Positions 28,444 through 36,615 of a DNA stretch of 56,553 nt are shown here, piece by piece (positions within the stretch are counted from its first letter, which is position 1; every line of letters begins with the position of its first letter). Source of the stretch: a virus; IMG/VR virus record IMGVR_UViG_3300047472_000137, positions 1 to 56,553 of that record; one strand, given 5' to 3'. The translations under genes and the position numbers were made by a program. Under the pieces are notes generated by a model that made no database searches, was not told the origin of the DNA, and worked only from the letters and a program-made list of their open reading frames with translations.

Positions 28444-28947
28444 TTTCCCTATCTCCGTTCAACTGCTTTAAAGTTCAGCTACCTCCAGCGGGAGGCGCGC
28501 GGAGAGTGAGCCGCACTCTACCGGCTCGGCCAAGGAGGCTGCACTGTTTAGCGAGACAGGTGTGATCTAGGTCTCAGCGTTACCTCTTCGTGTCCAGGAT
28601 GCCCACTCAGGACACGTACATACTTAGTGAGACTGAAAGACAGCCACACTAGTTTCAAAGGTTTCTTGAGTAACTCAGTTCCTACTCAGAGTGACAGACT
28701 CCTGTTACTTCCCATAGAGGAGTCCCTCATTCCTCTTCCTGAAGTCTTCCCTTCTGTTGAGTCTCCCTGATGGCCCCACGGCCCAGGTTTGAGAGCCAGT
28801 AGGGACAGGTGGCCCCGGCGCCAGACTAGAAGCCTCCGGGGCCACCCCAGCCGTTCAACGTGTGTCAACTTAGCCTTACCTAACCTAGAAGGCTACTCTC
28901 TGCGAGTAGTCGGTTTTCGAACACCTAAGCGAATAGAGGTGTGGCTC
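28444..28947. promoter_or_regulatory. Central divergent control region
   Basis: About 500 bases without a gene between the repressor and the rightward late genes. It is less GC-rich than its surroundings, with repeated ACTCAG and GTGAGACTG-like words near 28628-28700 and a CAACTTAG at 28866-28873 that matches part of the 18-bp repeat. A perfect 11-bp hairpin, GGTGGCCCCGG with CCGGGGCCACC, lies at 28808-28846. It should hold the repressor promoter and the early or late rightward promoter; I cannot fix their positions. Confidence 0.5.
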
Positions 28948-29277
28948 ATGCCCCGAGCGGCATCCATTTGCCTCGTGGGGGGCTGCACGAAGAGAACCAG
29001 CCACGCGGGACGCTGTGTTGAACACGCGCCCAGTAATCGACCCTGGTCTCGTAAGAGTGCGAGGAACCAGCACAGGGACCCCAAGTGGGAACGGCATGTG
29101 AGGCCGCGGGCCCTTGCTCGTGACGGCTTCGCCTGTGTCCGCTGCGGTGAGCGTGAGGCCCTGGAGGTCGATCACGTGGTGCCCATCGCCAAGGGCGGTA
29201 CCTGGACGCTCGACAACGCACAGACCTTGTGCCGGCGGTGCCACCAGGCCAAGACGGCAGAGGACAGACGGCAGTAA
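28948..29277 (+). CDS. HNH endonuclease
   Basis: A 109-residue nuclease. The HNH core is CVRCGEREALEVDHVVPIAK, then GGTWTLDNAQTLCRRCHQAKT; two Cys pairs frame the metal site. An N-terminal Cys/His segment (CLVGGCTKRTSHAGRCVEH) may add a second zinc. Small HNH proteins next to the terminase genes are needed for cos-type packaging in several phages. Here six tRNA genes separate it from the terminase. ATG 28948 follows GAGGTG. Confidence 0.85.
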   Translation: MPRAASICLVGGCTKRTSHAGRCVEHAPSNRPWSRKSARNQHRDPKWERHVRPRALARDGFACVRCGEREALEVDHVVPIAKGGTWTLDNAQTLCRRCHQAKTAEDRRQ

Positions 29278-29282
29278 GCAAT

Positions 29283-29355
29283 GGCCATTAGCTCAGTCGG
29301 GGAAGAGCAACGCTCTGATAAAGCGTAGGTCCCTGGTTCAAATCCGGGATGGTCA
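29283..29355 (+). tRNA. tRNA-Ile (GAT)
   Basis: Full cloverleaf: acceptor GGCCATT/GATGGTC with G-U pairs, D-arm CTC...GAG, anticodon loop CTGATAA, T-arm CTGGTTCAAATCCGG. CCA is not encoded. Confidence 0.85.
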
Positions 29356-29473
29356 ACGAGAGGTGTTCCTTCGCTAGGAACTTAATGGGGGATAGTCGCG
29401 GCCCTCGCCTCATCCAGTAGTGGGGTAGCTCCCCTGGTTCTGAAACTCGCCCTGATCAGGTGACGGAGGAACC

Positions 29474-29545
29474 GCGCGTTTCGTCTAGTGGCTCAGGACT
29501 CCCCCACGCAAGGGGGTAACACGGGTTCGAATCCCGTAACGCGCC
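29474..29545 (+). tRNA. tRNA-like gene with abnormal anticodon loop
   Basis: The acceptor (GCGCGTT/AACGCGC), D-arm (GTCTAGTGGCTCAGGAC) and T-arm (ACGGGTTCGAATCCCGT) are perfect and resemble tRNA-Glu. The anticodon arm reads CCCCC-ACGCAA-GGGGG: the loop has 6 bases and no U before the anticodon. The isotype cannot be assigned. Confidence 0.6.
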
Positions 29546-29550
29546 CTCAT

Positions 29551-29623
29551 GCTCTCTTAGTTCAGTGGTCAGAACACCGCCCTGTCGAGGCGGATGCCAC
29601 CGGTTCGAGTCCGGTAGGGAGCG
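29551..29623 (+). tRNA. tRNA-Asp (GTC)
   Basis: Anticodon arm CCGCC-CTGTCGA-GGCGG, acceptor GCTCTCT/AGGGAGC, discriminator G, T-arm ACCGGTTCGAGTCCGGT. Fits bacterial tRNA-Asp well. Confidence 0.9.
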
Positions 29624-29725
29624 CTTGGAGCTGGGAAGCATGTGCGGTCCGGGACCAGCGGTGAACCCGCGTGAGAGTCCCAGCGGGGGCATGCAAGGTA
29701 CGGAGTGGTTTCCGCACCACAACAA

Positions 29726-29797
29726 TGACACGTAGCTCAATGGCAGAGCAGGGCACTGTTAATGCGCGGGTTGCTGGTTCGAGTCCAGCCGTGTCAG
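29726..29797 (+). tRNA. tRNA-Asn (GTT)
   Basis: Acceptor TGACACG/CGTGTCA, D-arm GCTC...GAGC, anticodon loop CTGTTAA with one mismatch in the stem, T-arm GCTGGTTCGAGTCCAGC. Confidence 0.85.
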
Positions 29798-29824
29798 CTA
29801 GGCATGATCTCACTAGACACGGTG

Positions 29825-30802
29825 TCAGAGTCTCTTCAGTACATCAGGAAAGAGGACATTGGCGTCGATCTCTCTGTAATGAGAAACGCACGAAAGCCTG
29901 GCAAGCTGAGCCTTTACTCCCGCCCTGAAATCCCTCTGCTCCAGCTCACCATGCCAGCCCCACGAGAGCGCCATATCCAAACAATCCCCTTTACTGAGGA
30001 ACCCCATGAGGCACTTGGTAAATACATCACGCCAACCCCCGTACCCCACCACGACAACGTAGTTTCCCTGGAGCCGTCTTTCAAGCGAAGAGGCCAGTCT
30101 CGTTCTCGTGCGTGACAACTGATACTGCGTATGCAGGGTTTCCCCCTGTCGCCAATATCCGTGCACGTGGATCACATTGATTGCGGAATGCTGAAGGGAG
30201 GGAGGTATTCTCCCATCAGTGGAGTCCATGCACTGTACGTCGCACTGCCCCCCTGCCTGTTGAACGGAAAGCTCAATGAGCGGATCAAAATTTGTGGTGA
30301 TAACTGGGCCACTTTTTCCGGCAGCTTTTATTCCAGTCAGGACGCGGCCAAAGGCTTTAACCCCTTCAGGCAGCTTCCAGGCAGCCGACGTCTCCAGATC
30401 CTCAAGGGCGACTTCGTTCATCACGAGACGCCGCGCTTCCTCCCGCGTCAACTCCCCGAGAACGTCACGCTGACAGGCCCGAAGAACACCAATGCGAATT
30501 ATTTCATTCAGCCGCTCATGACCCCTGCTGCCTTGAATGAAAGAAGCCGCCCTCTGATATTTCACGGATGACAAGTGATCATCTACGGCCATGTCGAATG
30601 CTTCGAAGGCTTTAACGAGGCCACCGACACGCGTCGTGTCATCTAGACTCGCACGCATGGCATGAATGTATTCAGCGACATCCGGGATCGACGGTCGCGT
30701 AAGACCGGAACCCACGACAAAGGCGATCTTCCTGTCTGATCCAGGTCCGATCCTGTAGATCAGCTGTTCAGCCAGACGGTCAGCATCGTAAATCTCGATC
30801 AT
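29825..30802 (-). CDS. SIR2-like protein (candidate NADase)
   Basis: A 325-residue protein with the SIR2 landmarks: KIAFVVGSGLTRPSIPDV at the N terminus (NAD-binding loop), PVITTNFDPLIE (TTNYD-like), and NVIHVHGYWR (catalytic His region), then NYVVVVGYGGWRD. This is the SIR2-like family used by many bacterial defence systems to destroy NAD during phage attack. ATG 30802 has a GAGGGG site. It lies on the minus strand between tRNA-Asn and tRNA-Trp, all of which are on the plus strand, so it is an independent insertion. No partner gene is adjacent. Superinfection defence is the favoured, unproven, role. Confidence 0.8.
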   Translation of the reverse strand: MIEIYDADRLAEQLIYRIGPGSDRKIAFVVGSGLTRPSIPDVAEYIHAMRASLDDTTRVGGLVKAFEAFDMAVDDHLSSVKYQRAASFIQGSRGHERLNEIIRIGVLRACQRDVLGELTREEARRLVMNEVALEDLETSAAWKLPEGVKAFGRVLTGIKAAGKSGPVITTNFDPLIELSVQQAGGQCDVQCMDSTDGRIPPSLQHSAINVIHVHGYWRQGETLHTQYQLSRTRTRLASSLERRLQGNYVVVVGYGGWRDVFTKCLMGFLSKGDCLDMALSWGWHGELEQRDFRAGVKAQLARLSCVSHYREIDANVLFPDVLKRL

Positions 30803-30913
30803 TGAGCACCCCTCATTTGAGGATCGCCTTAGGGCGTCTCTGCGAAGAGGATGTCGCTCTTTGTTGATCATACAGGCCGGATGAGCTTCATGCATCTCCG
30901 GTTCTGCTGACAA

Positions 30914-30986
30914 TGGGACGTAGCTCAATTGGTAGAGCACCGGTCTCCAAAACCGGACGATGTTGGTTCGAATCCAACCGGCTCAG
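30914..30986 (+). tRNA. tRNA-Trp (CCA anticodon)
   Basis: Anticodon arm CCGGT-CTCCAAA-ACCGG and T-arm GTTGGTTCGAATCCAAC; the acceptor stem TGGGACG/CGGCTCA has one mismatch. Confidence 0.85.
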
Positions 30987-31124
30987 CAAGGCCCGAAAAT
31001 AGCGCCCTGACCGGCGCAACGATAGGGCTAGGGGAAGCTCACGAGCGAGCACCCGCCCGAGTACCTAGGGCTAGTCACCCGATGGGAAACGGCGGCGGAC
31101 CGGTGCAAGTCCGGTACCCGACCT

Positions 31125-31197
31125 CTGGTCGTAGCTCAGTAGGCAGAGCGCCGCATTTGGGATGCGGAGGCCGCAGGTTCGAGACCTGCCGACTAGA
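31125..31197 (+). tRNA. tRNA-Pro (TGG)
   Basis: Acceptor CTGGTCG/CGACTAG, anticodon arm CCGCA-TTTGGGA-TGCGG, T-arm GCAGGTTCGAGACCTGC, discriminator A, then encoded CCA (31198-31200). Confidence 0.9.
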
Positions 31198-31206
31198 CCA
31201 CCACCA

Positions 31207-31236
31207 GGCCCCCGAGGAGGGGCCTTCTTTGTTGTT
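31207..31236 (+). terminator. Terminator after the tRNA array
   Basis: GGCCCC pairs with GGGGCC across CGAGGA, followed by TTCTTTGTTGTT, directly after tRNA-Pro. Confidence 0.75.
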
Positions 31237-31258
31237 ACCTCAGGGAAGTGATGCAGCA

Positions 31259-31417
31259 ATGTTCGAGCGCCAGGAGGAGCCCGAGGGCCCTCGTCTCCGG
31301 ACGGCGGATGAGCCCAACCGGGCGGAGCGAAACCGGAGTTGGCGCCAAGACGCCCTCTTCGAGCTGGAAGAGCTTGGAGAGCTGTACGGCGTTGATGTAT
31401 CGGCGGTCCGCCTGTGA
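31259..31417 (+). CDS. 52-residue protein upstream of terminase
   Basis: MFERQEEPEGPRLRTADEPN, ending GELYGVDVSAVRL. Acidic and helical. Its stop overlaps the GTG start of the small terminase as GTGA. Function unknown; possibly part of the packaging unit. Confidence 0.6.
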   Translation: MFERQEEPEGPRLRTADEPNRAERNRSWRQDALFELEELGELYGVDVSAVRL

Positions 31418-31839
31418 CCAGAGGACCAGCCCCCAAGGAGAACGCACAGCGGCGCAACGTCCACCCCGGAGCACAGAGCTTGCCGGCGGACGCACGGCCA
31501 GGGCGCGAGCTGCCCAAGGCACTCGGCGTCACCACCGGTGGAGCCCGCCGGTTCTGGAGGACCTGGAGCCACGCACCCCAGACAGCCGCTTGGACTGAGA
31601 CGGACTGGGCTGAGCTTGAGCTCACTACGAAGCTCGTCGACGGCCTGTTTCTCGGTGACCTGAAGCTAGCCGGTGAGATCCGGCAGCGAGTTGCCAAGTG
31701 GGGCGCCACGGTCGAGGACCGCGCCCGACTCCGAATGACATTTGAGAAGACCAATGACAACGAGCCCGAGGCGCCCTCTGAGGCCCCTCCGGAGGTCGAC
31801 ATGGACGAGGAGCTTTACAAGCTGCTGAACGGCTCCTAG
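31414..31839 (+). CDS. Terminase small subunit
   Basis: A 141-residue protein: TRGPAPKENAQRRNVHPGAQ, a helical middle RRFWRTWSHAPQTAAWTETD and TKLVDGLFLGDLKLAGEIRQ, and an acidic C-terminal tail (DMDEELYKLLNGS). This is the usual layout of small terminases in actinobacterial siphoviruses and it precedes the large subunit. It would recognise the packaging site. Confidence 0.8.
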   Translation: MTRGPAPKENAQRRNVHPGAQSLPADARPGRELPKALGVTTGGARRFWRTWSHAPQTAAWTETDWAELELTTKLVDGLFLGDLKLAGEIRQRVAKWGATVEDRARLRMTFEKTNDNEPEAPSEAPPEVDMDEELYKLLNGS

Positions 31840-31853
31840 ATAGGCGGTGATCC

Positions 31854-33416
31854 TTGCAGACAGGCAACCTGCCCGCAGGGGTCCCGAAGCCCACTGAGAC
31901 TCTCGGATACCAAGTCATCCGCTGGGCCTCCAAGTTCATCGTCCAGCCAGATGGAGACAGGGCCGGTGAGCCCTGGCAGTTCACCCCGGAACAGCTCCGC
32001 TTCGTTCTGTGGTTCTACGCCATCAAGCCGGACGGGACTTGGAAGTACAGCGCTGCCACTCTTCGCCGTGCGAAGGGTTGGGGGAAGACTCCCCTCCTGG
32101 CCGCTCTCGCGATCGTTGAGTTCCTCGGCCCTTGCCGCTTCTCTCACTTCGATGCTTTCGGCCTCCCTGTCGGGAAGCCTGTCCCCCTGCCTGTCGTGCA
32201 GGTCGGTGCTACTGCGCTCGACCAGACGGAACAGACGATGGACATGATCCGAGGCATGCTCTCGGAGTCTCCGGCCGAAGCGGTGTACGGCCTGGACATC
32301 GGCAAGATGGTCGTCCAGTTCAAGAGCGGCAAGCCCGGCTCCATCAAGCCGAAGGCAACCGCCGGCAGGACCAACGAGGGCAACAGACCCACGTTTGCTC
32401 TGATGGATGAGGTCCACCACTGGGTTGGCTCCAACGGAGGCCCGGACTTCTACCAGACAATCAAGCGCAACATCGAGAAGACGACCAAGGCAGGTTCTCG
32501 CTGGGTCTGCACCACGAACGCGTACAACCCCAACGAGGACAGTGTTGCCCAGATCATCCATGAGTCAGAGATGGTCGCTCAGGGCTATTGGCTGTACGAC
32601 TGCCTTGAGGGCTCCATTGCCCTTGAGGACATCCGAGACGCTGACGCGGTTCGAGCCGCCCTCACAGAGGCGTACGGAGACGCGAGTTGGGCCGACATCG
32701 AGGGCCTTACCCGAACGGTCCTCTACGACCGCACGACCCCGGACAGCACGTATTGCCGCTTCTTCTTCAACCAGATCGCTGAGTCTTCAGACGGCTGGAT
32801 GAGTAAGAGCGAGTGGGACTCTTGCTTTGAGGATGACGACCCGATCAAGCCCGGCGATCAGATAGCCATCGGCTTTGATGGATCGATCCGCGGTGACGCA
32901 ACGGGCCTTGTCGGCGTCCGACTTCGTGACGCCAAGCTCTTTATCCTCGGTCTTTGGGAGCGTCCTGAGCACGCTAATGATGACTGGGAAGTCGATGTTC
33001 TCTCTGTAGAGGCCGCTGTCAATGCCGCCTTCAAGACGTACCGGGTGGCCTGGATGTATGCCGACCCTCCGTACTGGCAAGAGGCCATCGGCCGTTGGGC
33101 CATTGAGCACGGAGACGACACAGTCTTTGAGTTCTGGACCAATAAGCCGACCAGGATGGTTCAGGCCGTGGAGAGATTCCGAACGGCCGCCATGGTCGGC
33201 GATTTGAGGCACGACGGGGACCATCGCCTTACTCGGCATGTCCTGAACGCCGTGACTCGTGAAGTACCTCAGGGGCTCCTCATTCAGAAGGACTCCCCCC
33301 GATCCAAAAGGAAGATCGACCTTGCCGTATGCGCCGTGCTCGCCCTGGAGGCGAGGGCAGACGCCATCGCTGATGGCCGTATGCAGATCCGGAGGTCCCG
33401 AGTAGTGGGGTGGTAG
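31854..33416 (+). CDS. Terminase large subunit
   Basis: A 520-residue packaging motor. The ATPase half has LRRAKGWGKTPLLAALAIVE (Walker A variant), FALMDEVHHWV (Walker B with Glu) and RWVCTTNAYNP (motif III). The nuclease half has IAIGFDGSIRGDATGLVGVR, MYADPPYWQEAI and DLAVCAVLALEARADA, supplying the Asp residues of the RNase H-like site. TTG 31854 is preceded by AGGCGGTGA. Confidence 0.95.
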   Translation: MQTGNLPAGVPKPTETLGYQVIRWASKFIVQPDGDRAGEPWQFTPEQLRFVLWFYAIKPDGTWKYSAATLRRAKGWGKTPLLAALAIVEFLGPCRFSHFDAFGLPVGKPVPLPVVQVGATALDQTEQTMDMIRGMLSESPAEAVYGLDIGKMVVQFKSGKPGSIKPKATAGRTNEGNRPTFALMDEVHHWVGSNGGPDFYQTIKRNIEKTTKAGSRWVCTTNAYNPNEDSVAQIIHESEMVAQGYWLYDCLEGSIALEDIRDADAVRAALTEAYGDASWADIEGLTRTVLYDRTTPDSTYCRFFFNQIAESSDGWMSKSEWDSCFEDDDPIKPGDQIAIGFDGSIRGDATGLVGVRLRDAKLFILGLWERPEHANDDWEVDVLSVEAAVNAAFKTYRVAWMYADPPYWQEAIGRWAIEHGDDTVFEFWTNKPTRMVQAVERFRTAAMVGDLRHDGDHRLTRHVLNAVTREVPQGLLIQKDSPRSKRKIDLAVCAVLALEARADAIADGRMQIRRSRVVGW

Positions 33417-33419
33417 CCA

Positions 33420-34844
33420 TTGGCCGATATTGAAGTTGGGTCTCCACCCAATACGCCTTCAGGCTGGGTCGACTGGCTACACAGCAAGCTACTCAGGCGC
33501 CGGACCTATCTACGGTTCTGTTCGGACTATTACGACGGCAAGCATCAGAAGATGGTGTTCGCTCAGGCCAAGTATCAAAGCGAGTTCGGCCGGATCTTTG
33601 ATGGCTGGTCGGACAACTTCTGTGGCCTCATCGTCGACTCAGTGAATGAGCGCATGTTCATTGACGGGTTTCAGATGACTGATGAGCCCGGAGGGGACAA
33701 GGACGCTCGGGAGATCTGGCAGCGCAACCACCTCGACGCCGAGTCGAACGCGGCCCACCTGGACGCCATGATTCATGGAGTCTCGTACGCGATCGTCTGG
33801 GCCGATGCCGGCGGAGAGCCGACCATCAGCATCGAGAGCGCTGAGAACGTGGTTGTCCAGTACAAGCCTGGTAGCCGCTGGGACATCGAGGCCGCAGCGA
33901 AGTTCTACACGGACGACTGGGGACGCGAGTTCGTCACGCTCTGGTGGAACGGCCGGGTCTACACCGGTACGGGCCTCACAGGAGCTTGGGGCGACTACAC
34001 CGAGAAGCCCAACCCTCTGGGTGAGCCTCCCGTGGTTCCGATCCCCAACCGGTCCCGCCTCACGGGCCCTCAGATCTCTGACCTTTCCATCATCATCCCT
34101 CTGGCTGACGCGATCAATAAGACCGTGGCGGATGCCCTGGTTGCATCCGAGTACGCGGCATGGCCACAGAGGTACGTGACTGGCCTGGAGATCCAGGAGG
34201 ACGAACAGGGCCGTCCCATCGAGCCGTACAAGGTTGCGGTGGACAAGCTTCTTCAGGCCGAAAGTCCTGATGTCAAGTTCGGCCAGTTCGAGGCCGCAGA
34301 CCTTAAGAATTACGTGAATCTCGTCAACATGCTGGTACAGCACATGGCGAGTATCAGCCGTATCCCATTCCACTACTTCCTGCTGAATGGCGGTACAGCG
34401 CCGTCTGGCGAGTCCATCACCTCTGCGGAGGCTGGCCTTATCGCCAAGACGCGAGAGCGGATGTTGCACTTCGGAGAGGCGTGGGAGCGCGTAATGCGCC
34501 TGGCCTTTCAGGTCATGGGCGACAAGAGGGCCGATGCCTTTGGGGCTGAGGTCATCTGGCGCGACCCGGAGAACCGAACCGAAGCACAGCACATGGACGC
34601 ACTTCTCAAGCGCCAGTTGCTTGGTGCTCCAAGAGATCAGCTCCTTCTCGACTCGGGTTACACCCCGCAGCAGATCGAGCGCTTCCGCTCCATGCGGGAG
34701 CAAGACGCCAAGGACGCAATGGAACTGGCGAAGAAGTACCCGGCTCCAATGCCGGAAAAGCCCAATGACCCAAAGGCCAACGAGAAGGAAGCCCGTAAGG
34801 CCCCACAGGGTAATTCAGGGAACGCAGCCCGTAAGGCCGCGTAA
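33420..34844 (+). CDS. Portal protein (SPP1 gp6-like)
   Basis: A 474-residue protein. YLRFCSDYYDGKHQKMVFAQ, DNFCGLIVDSVNERMFIDGF and LIPLADAINKTVADALVASE-like segments, then PFHYFLLNGGTAPSGESI, are portal hallmarks of actinobacterial phages. TTG 33420 starts three bases after the terminase stop. The dodecameric portal forms the DNA channel of the head. Confidence 0.92.
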   Translation: MADIEVGSPPNTPSGWVDWLHSKLLRRRTYLRFCSDYYDGKHQKMVFAQAKYQSEFGRIFDGWSDNFCGLIVDSVNERMFIDGFQMTDEPGGDKDAREIWQRNHLDAESNAAHLDAMIHGVSYAIVWADAGGEPTISIESAENVVVQYKPGSRWDIEAAAKFYTDDWGREFVTLWWNGRVYTGTGLTGAWGDYTEKPNPLGEPPVVPIPNRSRLTGPQISDLSIIIPLADAINKTVADALVASEYAAWPQRYVTGLEIQEDEQGRPIEPYKVAVDKLLQAESPDVKFGQFEAADLKNYVNLVNMLVQHMASISRIPFHYFLLNGGTAPSGESITSAEAGLIAKTRERMLHFGEAWERVMRLAFQVMGDKRADAFGAEVIWRDPENRTEAQHMDALLKRQLLGAPRDQLLLDSGYTPQQIERFRSMREQDAKDAMELAKKYPAPMPEKPNDPKANEKEARKAPQGNSGNAARKAA

Positions 34845-34863
34845 CCACCACTCGCTTAAGGAC

Positions 34864-34888
34864 GGCTCCCGCAATGGGGGCCTTTTTT
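34864..34888 (+). terminator. Terminator between portal and scaffold
   Basis: GGCTCCC pairs with GGGGGCC over GCAAT and is followed by TTTTTT. It sits inside the structural operon, so it would reduce or separate transcription of capsid genes unless anti-termination or a new promoter acts. Confidence 0.8.
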
Positions 34889-34913
34889 GATGCCACCGAA
34901 ATGGAAGGCTCCC

Positions 34914-35495
34914 ATGGACGACACCAAGAACAACCAGCCCGACCCGCAGAACACCCCCGACCCAAAGACCTCTGAGGGCGTGCCCGATGTGGCAGCCCTT
35001 CAGGCAGACGTCGAGCGGTGGAAGGCCCTTTCTCGGCAGAACGAGAAGAACTTTAACGATGCTCGCACCGAGCTGACTCAGCTCCGGGAAGCGTCCATGA
35101 CGGACGCAGAGAAGGCCATTGAGAACGCTAAGGCTGAGGCGCGTAATGCGGCTCTCTCCGAGGTCGGTACTCGACTGGTCGACGCTGAGCTTCGCGTTCA
35201 GGCCGCTACTGCGGGCGTGACTCTGCCTAGCCCGGAATTCCTCAACACCGGCGCCTTTCTCGGCGCTGACGGTGGAGTGAACACCGAGGCCATTACGGCG
35301 TTTGTGTCGTCCCTCCCCAAGCCGTCCAACTCCCCCGAATTTGCCCAGGGGATTGGCCTTGGCCGTCAGGGCGATTCCGGCTCCTACAACGCCGGACAGA
35401 TCGGCCGTGACGCCCTTACTCGAATGTCCCCCCAGGAGATCGCTGCTGCCCGTAAGGCGGGAAAGCTCGACGCGCTTATGCGGGGGGACCTCTGA
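34914..35495 (+). CDS. Capsid scaffolding protein
   Basis: A 193-residue protein with a disordered acidic N terminus, a long coiled-coil (ALQADVERWKALSRQNEKNF, NDARTELTQLREASMT) and a C-terminal helix EIAAARKAGKLDALMRGDL that would touch the capsid protein. ATG 34914 has a GGAAGG site five bases upstream. Position directly before the capsid gene supports the call. Confidence 0.85.
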   Translation: MDDTKNNQPDPQNTPDPKTSEGVPDVAALQADVERWKALSRQNEKNFNDARTELTQLREASMTDAEKAIENAKAEARNAALSEVGTRLVDAELRVQAATAGVTLPSPEFLNTGAFLGADGGVNTEAITAFVSSLPKPSNSPEFAQGIGLGRQGDSGSYNAGQIGRDALTRMSPQEIAAARKAGKLDALMRGDL

Positions 35496-35510
35496 CACAT
35501 GAGGTAGCCC

Positions 35511-36551
35511 ATGACTTTTACCACTCAGGCCGGTAACAACCCTGGTGCCGGTGCACTTCAGGCCGCAGGCGGCCATTTCATCCCCGAGATTTGGACGTCT
35601 CAGCTCCTTGAGGACCTGGACGACAATCTTGTTCTCGGTTCCCCGGAGATCGTAAATCGCCAGTATGAGGGCGAGTTCCGGCGAGAGGGCGACGTTGTTC
35701 GGATCCCTCACTTCGTCGACACCGTGACTGACAAGGGCATCGTCAAGGCGTATGGGTCCATCGGTACGGCGGACCACGCGGCCCTTGAGTACATCAAGAT
35801 GACTGTTGCGAAGGGTTCGAGCTTCCACCTGGAGCTTGACAACCTCCACCAGCTCCAGACGAAGACCGGTATCGACCTCATGTCGAACCTGGTCAAGCAG
35901 CGTGCTCGCACTCTGGCGAACACGATGGACTCGCTCATTGCCAAGACGATCCTTGCGGCCGTTGCCGGCAAGGACCTGAACGGCACTGAGGACCGCAACG
36001 CGACCGTTTCGGGTCTGCCTGCCCTGCACGGCAAGATCGACGCCGTTGTTGACGGGGACTTCACTGCGGGTGTCGACATCTCCGTGTACGACTTCGTTGT
36101 GTCCATGCTTGAGAAGCTGGACATCAAGGGCGCTCCGCAGGACCGCTTCCTCTTCATCTCGCCGAAGCTTCGTTCCGCGCTTCTGCGTGACCCGAAGTTC
36201 ATCGACGCGTCCCACTTCGGTGGTGGCGCTGTGATGCCAACTGGCGTCATCGGCACCATTCTTGGCGTCCCGGTCCGGGTTGCGAACACCCTGGGTTCTC
36301 ACACCCGCCCGACTGAGAAGCTCGTCAAGAACCGTCACACCGACTTCAGCTCGGTGGACATGTTCATGGGCTCTACGGCTGCGGTGTCGCTCATCGTCCC
36401 GTTCGCGGAGATGCAGGCTTACCAGCCTGAGGTGAAGTTCACCAACGCCATCAAGAGCCGCGTCATCTACGACGCGAAGGTGATTCGTCCTGAGCAGCTC
36501 GTTGTGGCGCAGAGCGTCACGTCTCTGATCACGACCCACAACGCGGCGTAA
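35511..36551 (+). CDS. Major capsid protein
   Basis: A 346-residue HK97-fold-type capsid protein of the Gp5/coat family found in Streptomyces phages. Segments: FIPEIWTSQLLEDLDDNLVL, EGDVVRIPHFVDTVTDKGIV, DRFLFISPKLRSALLRDPKF and SVDMFMGSTAAVSLIVPFAE. It follows the scaffold gene with an AGGTAG ribosome site. Codon use is strongly GC-ending, as expected of a highly expressed gene. Confidence 0.92.
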   Translation: MTFTTQAGNNPGAGALQAAGGHFIPEIWTSQLLEDLDDNLVLGSPEIVNRQYEGEFRREGDVVRIPHFVDTVTDKGIVKAYGSIGTADHAALEYIKMTVAKGSSFHLELDNLHQLQTKTGIDLMSNLVKQRARTLANTMDSLIAKTILAAVAGKDLNGTEDRNATVSGLPALHGKIDAVVDGDFTAGVDISVYDFVVSMLEKLDIKGAPQDRFLFISPKLRSALLRDPKFIDASHFGGGAVMPTGVIGTILGVPVRVANTLGSHTRPTEKLVKNRHTDFSSVDMFMGSTAAVSLIVPFAEMQAYQPEVKFTNAIKSRVIYDAKVIRPEQLVVAQSVTSLITTHNAA

Positions 36552-36559
36552 GAGCGGCA

Positions 36560-36595
36560 GGGCCTCGGAGTGCGTCCACCCCGAGGCCCTTGGTT
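36560..36595 (+). terminator. Terminator after the major capsid gene
   Basis: GGGCCTCGG pairs with CCGAGGCCC; a short TTGGTT tail follows. It lies eight bases past the capsid stop. Confidence 0.7.
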
Positions 36596-36615
36596 CCTAC
36601 TGATAATTGAGGCAG

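Noticed and set aside
28855-28873. GTGTGTCAACTTAG as a ninth repeat copy
   Set aside because: Matches only the CAACTTA end; the ACAGGAGG part is absent. Kept only as a partial match in the control region.
29356-29473. Additional complete tRNA in the first array spacer
   Set aside because: No acceptor stem can be paired around the T-arm-like hairpin.
31000-31124. Cobalamin riboswitch or group I intron in the last tRNA spacer
   Set aside because: GGTGCAAGTCCGG hints at such RNAs, but the other conserved boxes are absent and the downstream gene is a tRNA, not a B12-related gene.
34815-36539. 574-residue open frame antisense to the scaffold and capsid genes
   Set aside because: Produced by GC-rich third positions of the real genes; no ribosome site and no protein-like motif. 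Similar long antisense frames over portal, tape measure and fibre genes were also left out.
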